Origin: Bordetella parapertussis
Lineage (GTDB): Bacteria > Pseudomonadota > Gammaproteobacteria > Burkholderiales > Burkholderiaceae_B
Assembly: GCA_943331855.1 (NCBI GenBank)
Contig: CALQNE010000117.1
Coordinates: 1 to 10,208 of the forward strand
DNA length: 10,208 nucleotides
Direction of reading: 5' to 3'
The notes beneath the pieces were generated by a model, which worked only from the letters and a program-made list of their open reading frames with translations, ran no database searches and had not been told where the DNA came from. Of this stretch, positions 1-7,224 are shown in pieces. The translations under genes were made by a program, and so were the position numbers. Numbering within the stretch: position 1 is the stretch's first letter; each line of letters starts with the position of its first letter.

Positions 1-606
1 GAAAACGAAATTTTGGCTGCGAATAGCCGTAAGCGTATGTCTGGCCTTGCAAATCGGCTCTGGCACACCGACAGTATCTTTAGGCAGCTTCCTGCCCTGA
101 CTTCGCTTTTATATGGTCGTTCAATTGCACCTGTGGGTGGGCGCACAGAGTTTGCTGACATGCGCGCGGCCTACGATGCATTGCCTGCCTCGACGAAAAC
201 TAAGATAGAAAAAATGATCGTGGAACACTCGATTTTTCATTCACGTGCAAAGCTTGGATTTACAGACTTTACTGAAAAAGAACTAGCATCGTTGCCGCCT
301 GCCAAACAGGTGATGGTACGAACCATTCCTGAAACCGGTCGACGTAATTTGTATCTGGCCTCTCACGCGATGCGTGTGATTGGCATGTCGGATGAGGAAA
401 GCGAAAAGTTATTTCGAGAACTGACTGCGCATGCAACACAACCGCAATTCGTCCTGTCGCATCGCTGGAGGGTGAACGATTTGGTGATGTGGGATAACCG
501 CTGCACGATGCATCGCGGTACAGATTTTGATGATGCGCGCTGGAAGCGAGACGTACAGCGCGCAACCGTCTCTGATATCGGCAATACGGTCGAGTTATAC
601 GCTTGA
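1..606 (+). CDS. TfdA/TauD-family 2-oxoglutarate-dependent dioxygenase, C-terminal part (5' end outside window)
   Basis: The frame is open from the first base and ends in TGA, giving 201 visible residues of a family that is usually about 280-300 long, so roughly the first third lies off the left edge. A TTG at base 13 is probably just an internal Leu codon. The family uses Fe(II) and 2-oxoglutarate to hydroxylate a substrate in the cytoplasm, often starting the breakdown of sulfonates, aryloxyacetates or related acids. The facial triad is visible: WHTDSIF gives His22 and Asp24 (counting from the window start), and the distal His171 sits in CTMHRGT. Arg187 in VQRATV is the expected 2-oxoglutarate carboxylate ligand, so the active site looks intact. 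It converges with a Bug receptor gene 30 bases away. TfdA-like fits better than strict TauD because of the WHTDSIF signature, but the substrate is unknown. Confidence 0.85.
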   Translation, partial: ENEILAANSRKRMSGLANRLWHTDSIFRQLPALTSLLYGRSIAPVGGRTEFADMRAAYDALPASTKTKIEKMIVEHSIFHSRAKLGFTDFTEKELASLPPAKQVMVRTIPETGRRNLYLASHAMRVIGMSDEESEKLFRELTAHATQPQFVLSHRWRVNDLVMWDNRCTMHRGTDFDDARWKRDVQRATVSDIGNTVELYA

Positions 607-636
607 CGTATGTCGGTCGTTTGCAGATCGAAGCGC

Positions 637-1602
637 TTATTCAGGCTGAACGCCCGCATCACGCAAGATCTTGACATAGGTCGCAACTTGCTCTTTGGTG
701 AACGCTCCGAGTTCTGCCGAGGTCGACCCCTGAGTTAAAAACTGTTTTTGATCCAGTTGCTCTTTGATGTCGGGGCGATTCAATACTGCATTGACTGCGG
801 TATTTAAACGTCCAAGCAATTCAGCTGGCAAATTAGCGGGGGCATACAGGGCTGCCCACGACTGAACTGAAAATCCTTGTACGCCAGCCTCGGCAAACGT
901 CGGCACATTAGGCGCGAGCGGCGAGCGACTCGGCAGTGTGATCGCTAGCATCTTGAGTTTTCCATCGGGGACATGTAATCCTGCAGTGAAGGGCGTTGAA
1001 ATCATCAATTGCACGCGGTTAGACACCAGATCAATCACGCCTGCTGGTTCACCTTTGTAAGGCACGTGCAGCATCTTGAGATCGCCCGCTAGCGATAAAA
1101 ATTGAGCAGTCGCCACAATGCCCGTGGTGTTGCCCGAGGCATAGGCGAGCTTGCCCGGATTAGCCTTTGCATAGGTGATGAGTTCAGCAATGGTGTTAAA
1201 GGGCATCTGCGCATTGGCGTATAAAAAGAAGGTGTAGCGCCCGAGCATTGAAATTGGCGTGAAATCGCGCACGGGGTCATAAGGGGGTTGTTTGCGCAAA
1301 GCCGGCGCACCAGCCATTGGGCTATTGGTCGCGACGAGCAACGTGTAGCCATCCGGTGCGGCTTTGACAACTTCTGTAGCGGCCAGAGCGCCATCGGCGC
1401 CGGCCTTGTTTTCGACGATCACTTGTTGTCCAAGGCTGGCACTCAAGCCATTACCAAGAATACGTGCAACCGTGTCAGTCGCTGAGCCAGCCGGAAAAGG
1501 TACGACTAAGCGGATGGTTTTAGTGGGGTACTGCGCTGCGGCTGTCTGGGCGAGCGCCACCAACATGAACGAGGCGAGTAGTTTGGTTACAGCATTGCGC
1601 AT
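637..1602 (-). CDS. Bug/TctC-family TTT solute-binding protein (complete)
   Basis: This is a 321-residue periplasmic receptor of normal Bug length (about 320-330). It has a Sec signal peptide (MRNAVTKLL then a hydrophobic stretch, likely cleaved at TAAA|QYP around residue 23). Next come the ligand loop PFPAGSATD near residues 35-43, DGYTLL near residue 84, the YDPVRDFTPI segment, HVPYKG near residue 180, and an APNVPTFAEAG motif in the C-terminal lobe. Known Bug proteins bind carboxylates or other small organic acids between two lobes and pass them to TctAB or act as sensors; no TctA or TctB gene is present here. The ATG at 1602 is preceded on the minus strand by CGGAG with good spacing. It is divergent from a second Bug gene starting at 1819. 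The canonical PGG of the ligand loop is AGS here, which may reflect a different ligand. The ligand cannot be predicted. Confidence 0.92.
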   Translation of the reverse strand: MRNAVTKLLASFMLVALAQTAAAQYPTKTIRLVVPFPAGSATDTVARILGNGLSASLGQQVIVENKAGADGALAATEVVKAAPDGYTLLVATNSPMAGAPALRKQPPYDPVRDFTPISMLGRYTFFLYANAQMPFNTIAELITYAKANPGKLAYASGNTTGIVATAQFLSLAGDLKMLHVPYKGEPAGVIDLVSNRVQLMISTPFTAGLHVPDGKLKMLAITLPSRSPLAPNVPTFAEAGVQGFSVQSWAALYAPANLPAELLGRLNTAVNAVLNRPDIKEQLDQKQFLTQGSTSAELGAFTKEQVATYVKILRDAGVQPE

Positions 1603-1717
1603 TGTGATCTCCGAAGGGTATTTTTTGACAGGCTCGTGATGGAAAGCAAGGGACGTTTAGGTCGAGCTGTGCATCCGTGGAGCAAAGTGTAAACCGAGAG
1701 TTCGAAAACACAAGGGA

Positions 1718-1746
1718 TTGTTCACTTGGTGGCAGGCAGTTATGAT
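1718..1746 (+). promoter_or_regulatory. candidate sigma-70 promoter for the Bug gene at 1819
   Basis: TTGTTC (1718-1723) and TATGAT (1741-1746) are separated by exactly 17 bases in the 216-base gap between two divergent Bug genes. The -10 box matches the consensus at five of six positions, while the -35 box is weak (three of six). An alternative TATAAA at 1771 has only a badly spaced -35 partner (TTGAAT at 1751). This is a pattern match only. Confidence 0.3.
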
Positions 1747-1805
1747 TCGCTTGAATTGATCAGTTTTTCATATAAACAGAACAAAAAGCAGTTCGTCACG
1801 CACTC

Positions 1806-1810
1806 GGAGA
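1806..1810 (+). promoter_or_regulatory. ribosome binding site deciding the ATG start at 1819
   Basis: GGAGA lies eight bases before the ATG at 1819. That ATG is followed directly by a signal peptide, whereas the open frame further upstream (from TTG at 1726) encodes a polar stretch that does not resemble a Bug N-terminus. Confidence 0.65.
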
Positions 1811-1818
1811 CACTCTTG

Positions 1819-2790
1819 ATGACAGGAAAGCTAGGCGGCATCGCTTTAGTTGTAGCACTCGCAGGTTGGCCGTCCCTAGGCGCTACGGCGGAGTATCCCG
1901 CCGACAAACCAATCAAGATGGTCGTAGGCTTTACCGCAGGCGGGGCCGCCGATAAGCTCGCGCGTCCGGTGGCTGATCGTATGGCAAAATTTTTAGGTCA
2001 AACGATCGTGATGGAGTATCGCCCAGGCGTGGCTGGTGGGATCGCGCTTGAACTCGTCGCACGTGCGCCAGCGGATGGCTATACGATTCACCTCACATCG
2101 CAAGGGCCAATGACGTTTGGTCCCTCGTTACGTAAAGCGAACTTTGACCCCGTTAAAGACTTTACACCCATCGGGATGGTGTCGAGCGGTGGATCACTGA
2201 TCGCGGTCTTGCCGACTTCGCCGGCTAAAGATGTAAAAAGTTTCATCGCTTTAGCAAAGGCTAACCCGGAACAATGGAGCTATGGCACGTCTGGGATTGG
2301 AGGTTCGGGTCATTTGGCGGCCGAGCAGTTTAAGATCGAAACCGGATTGCAAATCGCGCATGTACCTTACAAGGGTGGGGCTGGTGCCTTAACCGATTTG
2401 TTGGGTGGTCATATCCCCGTGCTGTTCTCGTCAATAGGCTCAATCGCTACGAACGTTGAGGCTGGGCAAGTTAAAGCGCTTGCTGTGAGCTCAATTACCC
2501 GTAGCAGCATGTTTCCAAACGTCCCAACCATCGCGGAAAGCGGATTTCCGGGCTTCGATTCGCCAGTGTGGTTTGGTGTAGTGGGGCCTGCGGGGCTGCC
2601 TGCGGCGATTACAGCCAAACTGGTTGCTGCGCTCAACGCAACGATGGAGGACTCTGAGGTGTTAAAAATTATTCGGCAAGATGGTTACGAACCGCTAAAA
2701 ATGACGCCCGAGCAAATGAAAAACGCCATTCAGACTGAACTCAAGCAGTGGGCCGAGTTAATTAAAAAGACGGGGATGAAAGCGGACTGA
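1819..2790 (+). CDS. Bug/TctC-family TTT solute-binding protein (complete)
   Basis: Starting at ATG 1819 gives 323 residues, standard for the family. The N-terminus MTGKLGGIALVVALAG is a Sec signal peptide, likely cut near ATA|EYP (about residue 24). Family landmarks follow in order: MVVGFTAGGAADKLAR (ligand loop), ADGYTIHL, FDPVKDFTPIG, AHVPYKGGAGALTDLLGG and FPNVPTIAESGFPGF, with a C-terminal MTPEQMKNAIQTELKQW helix. It should be a periplasmic organic-acid receptor. The usual proline in the ligand loop (PFPxGG) is replaced by GFTAGG, so the binding pocket may differ from that of the neighbouring receptor. It is divergent from the Bug gene ending at 1602 and converges with the SOUL gene, with only 10 bases between the stops. 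The upstream TTG at 1726 is rejected as the start because the ribosome binding site and signal peptide both point to 1819. The ligand is unknown. Confidence 0.92.
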   Translation: MTGKLGGIALVVALAGWPSLGATAEYPADKPIKMVVGFTAGGAADKLARPVADRMAKFLGQTIVMEYRPGVAGGIALELVARAPADGYTIHLTSQGPMTFGPSLRKANFDPVKDFTPIGMVSSGGSLIAVLPTSPAKDVKSFIALAKANPEQWSYGTSGIGGSGHLAAEQFKIETGLQIAHVPYKGGAGALTDLLGGHIPVLFSSIGSIATNVEAGQVKALAVSSITRSSMFPNVPTIAESGFPGFDSPVWFGVVGPAGLPAAITAKLVAALNATMEDSEVLKIIRQDGYEPLKMTPEQMKNAIQTELKQWAELIKKTGMKAD

Positions 2791-2800
2791 GCCAGGTGCA

Positions 2801-3427
2801 CTAGTTCGTAGGGGGCAACTCAAGCATGACCTCGTTACGTCGCAGAAACCAAAGAGTCCAAGGCGGATCATAGCGGGCAAGTGAGGGCGCGCCGATCGCT
2901 GTCAATTGTTGCTTCGCGATAAAGGCACGCAAGACGGCAGTTTGCTGTTCGACATCGCTATCGTCGACCAGACCTGAAAAGCGCACAACGGCAAAACGCT
3001 TGGGGGGCAAAGCTACAAGTCGAACCTTTGGCTCATTGGGTGTTGGCAGCGTCTCGAGCGTGTAGCTCGCAGGCATAATGAAACGAATGACCCAACCTGC
3101 TGGATCAGGGTTTTGCACCACTGGTGCAGTCATCGCAATTTTTTCATTAGGCGACTCGTTTTGGATGACTGGCGCGGTCATGTCAATACGCTGCTTGCGC
3201 GTGTTGCCACCAAAGATGTACCCCGCCAATAAACGAAATCCAGCACTGACGGCCTCGCTGCGCTCGCCCGAAACAGTGACTTCAGCGGCGATGAGCGCGG
3301 GGTATTGTCTAATTTCAAATGGTGCTTCTTGAAATATGCTTGTATAGGAAGGTTCTTCAGTGGCCATGACGACACCTGTTAACAAAGACAGCAGTGAGAA
3401 GAGGCACAATAATAGTTTTCGTGTCAT
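2801..3427 (-). CDS. exported SOUL-family heme-binding protein
   Basis: The product is a 208-residue protein. The first 22 or so residues (MTRKLLLCLFSLLSLLTG...) form a signal peptide likely cut at VMA|TEE, so the mature domain is probably periplasmic. The rest is a full SOUL domain: FEIRQYPALIAAEV, then GYIFGGN, the paired IDMTAPV and IAMTAPVV motifs, VRFSGL, and the C-terminal signature RYDPPWTLWFLRRNEV. Eukaryotic family members bind heme or tetrapyrroles. Bacterial copies are widespread but their role is poorly defined, and a membership call does not prove heme binding here. The ribosome binding site before ATG 3427 is weak; the start is chosen because it gives a complete signal peptide. 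It is divergent from the CoA-transferase gene with 38 bases between start codons, and nothing links it functionally to that gene. Confidence 0.9.
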   Translation of the reverse strand: MTRKLLLCLFSLLSLLTGVVMATEEPSYTSIFQEAPFEIRQYPALIAAEVTVSGERSEAVSAGFRLLAGYIFGGNTRKQRIDMTAPVIQNESPNEKIAMTAPVVQNPDPAGWVIRFIMPASYTLETLPTPNEPKVRLVALPPKRFAVVRFSGLVDDSDVEQQTAVLRAFIAKQQLTAIGAPSLARYDPPWTLWFLRRNEVMLELPPTN

Positions 3428-3455
3428 GTTATGTTTGACTCAAGGTTTATTGACG

Positions 3456-3462
3456 AAGGAAG
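3456..3462 (+). promoter_or_regulatory. strong ribosome binding site before the CoA-transferase
   Basis: AAGGAAG lies three bases before ATG 3466 and fixes that start. It falls inside the 38-base gap to the divergent SOUL gene, so any promoter for either gene must overlap this gap or the opposite coding region. Confidence 0.6.
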
Positions 3463-3465
3463 ACT

Positions 3466-4650
3466 ATGCAACCACTCAAAGGTATTAAAGTGGTCGATCT
3501 AAGCAAGGTGCTGGCTGGGCCACTTTGCTCACAATATCTTGGCGAGTTAGGTGCTGAGATCATTAAAATTGAACCTGTTGGTCAGGGCGATGACACACGC
3601 GGCTGGCTGCCACAGACGAATGGCCAATCGGCAATTTTTATGGCAGTGAACCATAATAAACGTAGCCTGGCTCTTGATTTAAAAACGCAAGCCGGCCAAC
3701 AGATCTTACACGAGCTTGTGCGAAGCGCAGATGTCGTCTTGCAGGGTTTTGGTAGTGGTACGGCAGCTAAACTTAAAGTCGATCATGCGACCTTGAGCGC
3801 GATCAATCCAAAGCTGATTTATTGCGAGATTTCAGGCTACGGGCGCTCGGGGCCACTTGGAGATGAACCCGGCTATGACGTCATGCTGCAAGCGTTTAGT
3901 GGCATGATTAGCTCGATGGGCACGCCAGGCGGAGACTTTGCGCGGGCAAGCTTTTCGCCTGTCGATATGGGTACCGGTATATTCGGTCTCAGCGGCGTGT
4001 TGGCCGCGTTACTCGAACGAGGGCGAACCGGTAACGGTGTTTACCTTGAGTTGTCATTGCTCGATACTTCTCTTGGCTTTCTGACCTATATGGCACAGAG
4101 CTACTGGCAAAGCGGAACCGATCCTAAACCTATGGGGACGGGGCATCCCACCATGTGCCCCTATCAAGTCTTTGATACAGCCGATCAGCCCATCATGCTC
4201 GGGGCTGGTAACGATGCACAATGGCGACGCTTTTGCTCAGTCGCGGGTTTAGAAGAGCATGTTGATCGCCCGGATCTAGCAACCAATGCTTTGCGCGTTA
4301 AAAATATGAGTACGACGGTGGCGCTGGTGCAGACAAAGATGAAAACCAAGACGCTTGCGCAGTGGCTTGAGTGCCTAAGCCAAGGTGGCGTACCGGCAGC
4401 CCCTATTCACAAACTGAGCGAGGCCTTAGCCCATCCACAAGTGGCTGCGCGAGAGTTGATTGTTCAAACCGAACACCCAACGGTAGGCGCCATACAGCAG
4501 ATCGGATTGCCGATTAAATTTCAAGAGCAAGCGCGCCGTGCCCAGCGACCGCCACCTTTGCTCGGTGAACACACCCAAGAGGTCTTGGCTGAGCTTGGTT
4601 ATACGGGCGAGTCGATTCAAGCGCTGCGTCGTGCAGGCGTCGTTCAGTAA
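3466..4650 (+). CDS. class III (CaiB/BaiF, Frc-type) CoA-transferase
   Basis: The product has 394 residues, the usual length of family III CoA-transferases, which move CoA from an acyl-CoA donor to a free carboxylic acid in the cytoplasm. The N-terminus MQPLKGIKVVDLSKVLAGP and the following LGAEIIKIEPVGQGDDTRGW block are typical. NHNKRSLALDLKT, CEISGYGRSGPL and YDVMLQAFSG follow, and Asp167 in SPVDMGTG matches the aspartate that forms the acyl-anhydride intermediate in formyl-CoA transferase. The C-terminal RPPPLLGEHTQEVLAELGY is the normal family end. It begins a same-strand run with a crotonase 17 bases downstream, a pairing seen in acid-activation pathways such as carnitine reduction (CaiB with CaiD). 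The donor and acceptor acids cannot be inferred, and the enzyme could equally act on a dicarboxylic or aromatic acid. Confidence 0.93.
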   Translation: MQPLKGIKVVDLSKVLAGPLCSQYLGELGAEIIKIEPVGQGDDTRGWLPQTNGQSAIFMAVNHNKRSLALDLKTQAGQQILHELVRSADVVLQGFGSGTAAKLKVDHATLSAINPKLIYCEISGYGRSGPLGDEPGYDVMLQAFSGMISSMGTPGGDFARASFSPVDMGTGIFGLSGVLAALLERGRTGNGVYLELSLLDTSLGFLTYMAQSYWQSGTDPKPMGTGHPTMCPYQVFDTADQPIMLGAGNDAQWRRFCSVAGLEEHVDRPDLATNALRVKNMSTTVALVQTKMKTKTLAQWLECLSQGGVPAAPIHKLSEALAHPQVAARELIVQTEHPTVGAIQQIGLPIKFQEQARRAQRPPPLLGEHTQEVLAELGYTGESIQALRRAGVVQ

Positions 4651-4667
4651 CATAAAGACAAACAAAA

Positions 4668-5438
4668 ATGAAATACATCAATTACACAGTGACCGATCAA
4701 ATCGCAGAGATCAGTCTGAATCACGCGCCAGTGAACGCGTTGAGCATCCCGATGCTGGTTGAGATCGTCTCAGCATTCAAAGCTGCGCGCGACGATGATC
4801 AGGTGCGTGCGGTGATTCTCACAAGCGCCTTGCCAAAACGCTTTTGCGCTGGGCTAGATCTAGATATTTTGCTTGATCAGACTGGTCAGTCAGTGCGTGA
4901 ATTTTTAGACAAGCTCTATATTGAACTGGCAGATGTTCAACACACCTTGGGCAAGCCCTCGATCGCAGCAATTGATGGCGCGGCGCGTGCCGGAGGGATG
5001 ACCTTATCGATTTCTTGTAATGTCATCATTGCCAGTCGGGCTGCAACATTCGGCTATCCTGAAATTGATGTCGGCATGATTCCTGCAATCCATTTTATTC
5101 ATCTGCCTTTAATCGTTGGGCGTCACCGTGCTTTTGAAATTCTTTTTAGTGGCCGAGTATTTGACGCGCAAGAGGCTGTTGCACTGGGTCTCGTGAGCCA
5201 AATCGTTGAAGAGGGTGGCGCACTACAAGCCGCACGTGTCATGGCTCAGATGTTTGCCTCAAAGTCGCCCAACGTGATGCGAATGGGGCATGCTGCTTTT
5301 ATGCGAATAAACGATGCTCACTATCGTCGCGATATTGGGGGGATTGTTGATACGTTTTGTGCGGTTGCAGCAAGTGGCGATACAAAAGAAGGGATCAATG
5401 CTTTTATTGAAAAGCGGCCACCTAAGTGGCCGACATAA
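4668..5438 (+). CDS. enoyl-CoA hydratase/isomerase (crotonase) family protein with one catalytic Glu replaced
   Basis: This is a 256-residue cytoplasmic crotonase-fold protein of normal length. The oxyanion-hole motifs are present: FCAGLDLD near residues 60-67 and GAARAGGM near 104-111, which hold the thioester carbonyl. Of the two glutamates used by classical hydratases (Glu144 and Glu164 of the rat enzyme), the second is kept as Glu132 in GYPEIDVG. The first position, 20 residues earlier, is Thr112 in GGMTLSISC. Simple syn-hydration is therefore uncertain; isomerization, dehydration of another acyl-CoA, or a different crotonase reaction is possible. The gene begins 17 bases after the CoA-transferase stop, without an obvious Shine-Dalgarno, suggesting translation from a shared transcript. 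It probably acts on the acyl-CoA made by that enzyme (inferred). Confidence 0.88.
   Translation: MKYINYTVTDQIAEISLNHAPVNALSIPMLVEIVSAFKAARDDDQVRAVILTSALPKRFCAGLDLDILLDQTGQSVREFLDKLYIELADVQHTLGKPSIAAIDGAARAGGMTLSISCNVIIASRAATFGYPEIDVGMIPAIHFIHLPLIVGRHRAFEILFSGRVFDAQEAVALGLVSQIVEEGGALQAARVMAQMFASKSPNVMRMGHAAFMRINDAHYRRDIGGIVDTFCAVAASGDTKEGINAFIEKRPPKWPT
5415..5432. repeat. perfect 7-bp inverted repeat at the end of the crotonase gene
   Basis: CGGCCAC (5415-5421) and GTGGCCG (5426-5432) flank a CTAA loop inside the last codons of the crotonase gene. No T-run follows, so this is not a convincing Rho-independent terminator. In mRNA it could limit ribosome flow or 3' decay between the crotonase and the next gene. 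Confidence 0.45.
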
Positions 5439-5479
5439 TGTATAAGATACTGAATCTTTCAAACACGCAGGACTGACTC

Positions 5480-5902
5480 ATGACCGAAACGACGGATCAG
5501 CTAAAACAAATTCTCGGTGAGATGCAAGGCTCTTGGAATGCAGCCGCCAAGGTATGGAACCCGAAGGCCTTGGCCAGTCTGTATGCAGACAATGCCTTGT
5601 TTTACGGCGGGCGTCCTGGGCATTCGGTTGGGGCTCGCGAAATCCAAGCTTACTTTGCGTCTTATGACGGCATCATTGAGTCGGCAGTACTAGACTTGGT
5701 TGAGCAGCAACTTGTGCAAATTAGCGCAGAAAGTTTTACGGCTCAAGGTTTTGGGGCCTTTGCGTTTGTGCTGAGCGGGGGGCGTAAGACTCAATCGGTA
5801 CTGCGTACGACGCTTGTCTTGAGCAAATTGAATGGGCAATGGAAAATTCAGTTACATCATTTTTCGGTGACGCCTGACGTGCCACCGCTCGGTAATACGT
5901 AA
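5480..5902 (+). CDS. small NTF2-like (SnoaL / DUF4440 type) protein
   Basis: The product has 140 residues and no signal peptide. It has the layout of an NTF2-like cone fold: an N-terminal helix (LKQILGEMQGSWNAAAKVWN), then ALASLYADNALFYGG with the typical Tyr-Ala-Asp-Asn-Ala segment, GAREIQAYFASY, and alternating strands ending in GQWKIQLHHFSVTP. Members include ketosteroid isomerase-like enzymes, small hydrolases and non-catalytic partners, so the name does not give a reaction. AGGA seven bases before ATG 5480 supports the start. It lies 41 bases after the crotonase and before the enolase-superfamily gene on the same strand, so it probably belongs to the same pathway, perhaps handling a labile intermediate (inferred). 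The fold assignment is fairly secure and the function is open. Confidence 0.78.
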   Translation: MTETTDQLKQILGEMQGSWNAAAKVWNPKALASLYADNALFYGGRPGHSVGAREIQAYFASYDGIIESAVLDLVEQQLVQISAESFTAQGFGAFAFVLSGGRKTQSVLRTTLVLSKLNGQWKIQLHHFSVTPDVPPLGNT

Positions 5903-5974
5903 CACACAATTGTAGCGATCAGCTTGGCAATCGCCTTGCTAGATTTTGATAAAAAAAGGCCGTAGGTATTGGCC

Positions 5975-5980
5975 AAGGAG
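5975..5980 (+). promoter_or_regulatory. ribosome binding site deciding a TTG start at 5986
   Basis: AAGGAG lies five bases before TTG 5986. The resulting N-terminus MKITAIEDLHADGGW matches how enolase-superfamily proteins begin, so the non-ATG start is well supported. Confidence 0.75.
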
Positions 5981-5985
5981 ACAGC

Positions 5986-7164
5986 TTGAAGATCACAGCA
6001 ATAGAAGACCTGCACGCAGATGGTGGCTGGCGCACGCTGTCGTTTTTAAAAATAACAACCGATACGGGTTTAATAGGCTGGTCAGAGTTTAGTGAAGGCA
6101 GTTCTTCACCTGGTTTGGGTGGAGTCATTCGCAAACTTGGACAAAGTCTGCTGGGTTCAGACCCAAGGCAAATCAATTTGATTCATGCCAACCTGTTTGC
6201 TGTAACACGAATCTTTTCTGGTGGCATGATCGCGCAGGCAATTGCTGCGCTTGAAAATGCTTGCTTGGATCTAAAAGCAAAAGAGTTGAACGTACCGGTG
6301 CATCAGTTGTTTGGTGGAGCCTTGCGTAAAAAGCTGCCGATCTATTGGTCGCAATGCGGCACCTTGCGTTCGCGCTTTGCGCCCGTGTTTGATGCCGCAC
6401 CTTTGCGATCTTTAGACGATATCGTGGCATTGGGGCAAGAGGCTAAAGCACGAGGCTTCAAGGCGCTCAAGACCAACATTCTGTCCTTTGAAAATGGTAT
6501 CTGTAACAATTATCGACCCGGCTTTGGGATCGGAACGGGTTTTCCTGAGTTGAATCTCGACGATAAAACTCTTGCGACAATTGTTGAGCTTCTTGCTGCG
6601 TTCGAACAGGGGGCAGGCAAAGGCGTGAAGTTAGCACTCGATCTGAATTTTCACTTTAAGCCTGAAGGCGCCAAAAGAATTGCACGCGCGCTTGAGCGTT
6701 TTAATCTAATGTGGCTTGAAGTCGACATACAAGATCCGCGTGGCTTAGCTGAAGTCAAACAGTCAACGACAACACGGATTTCTTCGCTTGAAACCCTGTT
6801 AGGTCGCCAGGCACTTCGTCCTTATCTGGAAGCCAACGCAGCCGATGTGGCAATTATTGATCCTCAATGGAATGGCTTGCTAGAAGCAACCAAAATGGCG
6901 ACGATGGCTGAAAGCTACGAAATTAATGTGGCCTCGCATAACTACCACGGCCAACTCTCTTCGCTGATGGGCGCGCATTTTTCAGCCGCGACATCAAATT
7001 TCAGCATCATGGAATACGTCGTCGATGAGGCCGCCTTTACGCGCGAATACATGACCCATCCGATTCAAATCGTCGATGGCGAAATCGTATTGCCTGAAGG
7101 CCCTGGTTGGGGCTCAGATATCAATGAAGAGGCTGTGCGTGCACGGCCTGCGAAATCGACATGA
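5986..7164 (+). CDS. mandelate racemase/muconate lactonizing enzyme family protein (enolase superfamily)
   Basis: The product has 392 residues and a TTG start backed by AAGGAG. It has the N-terminal capping domain (MKITAIEDL..., TDTGLIGWSEFS, ALENACLDLKAKELNVPVHQLFGG) and a catalytic barrel. Barrel residues follow the mandelate racemase pattern: Lys159 and Lys162 in FKALKTN, metal ligands Asp219 (ALDLNFH), Glu245 (WLEVDI) and Glu269 (SSLETL), then a probable Asp292 (IIDPQW)/His318 (ASHNYHG) dyad. Spacings after Asp219 are nearly those of mandelate racemase. Such enzymes use Mg2+ to remove a proton next to a carboxylate, giving racemization, dehydration or cycloisomerization. The Lys162-Asp219 gap of 57 is about 28 residues longer than in mandelate racemase, so there is an insertion around ENGICNNYRPGFGIG. 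An acid-sugar dehydratase or racemase is possible, but the substrate is not readable. Confidence 0.92.
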   Translation: MKITAIEDLHADGGWRTLSFLKITTDTGLIGWSEFSEGSSSPGLGGVIRKLGQSLLGSDPRQINLIHANLFAVTRIFSGGMIAQAIAALENACLDLKAKELNVPVHQLFGGALRKKLPIYWSQCGTLRSRFAPVFDAAPLRSLDDIVALGQEAKARGFKALKTNILSFENGICNNYRPGFGIGTGFPELNLDDKTLATIVELLAAFEQGAGKGVKLALDLNFHFKPEGAKRIARALERFNLMWLEVDIQDPRGLAEVKQSTTTRISSLETLLGRQALRPYLEANAADVAIIDPQWNGLLEATKMATMAESYEINVASHNYHGQLSSLMGAHFSAATSNFSIMEYVVDEAAFTREYMTHPIQIVDGEIVLPEGPGWGSDINEEAVRARPAKST

Positions 7165-7211
7165 TCTTGTCGAACGCTATGAAGTGACATAAGTGATAAC
7201 CACGATTTTTT

Positions 7212-7216
7212 GGAAG
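7212..7216 (+). promoter_or_regulatory. ribosome binding site favouring the ATG start at 7225
   Basis: GGAAG lies eight bases before ATG 7225. A TTG at 7210 in the same frame overlaps this motif and has no site of its own, so the shorter start is preferred. Confidence 0.5.
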
Positions 7217-7224
7217 CTATTTTG

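Noticed and set aside
269..686. Minus-strand open frames across the dioxygenase gene
   Set aside because: They overlap a frame with complete catalytic motifs and have no recognisable domains or start sites of their own.
1726..1818. Longer N-terminus for the Bug gene from TTG 1726
   Set aside because: The extra 31 residues are polar, would bury the signal peptide, and lack a ribosome binding site; GGAGA points to ATG 1819.
5924..5952. Internal promoter before the enolase-superfamily gene (TTGGCA ... TGATAA)
   Set aside because: The -10 match is poor and spacing to the better TTTGAT is only 15 bases; not strong enough to list.
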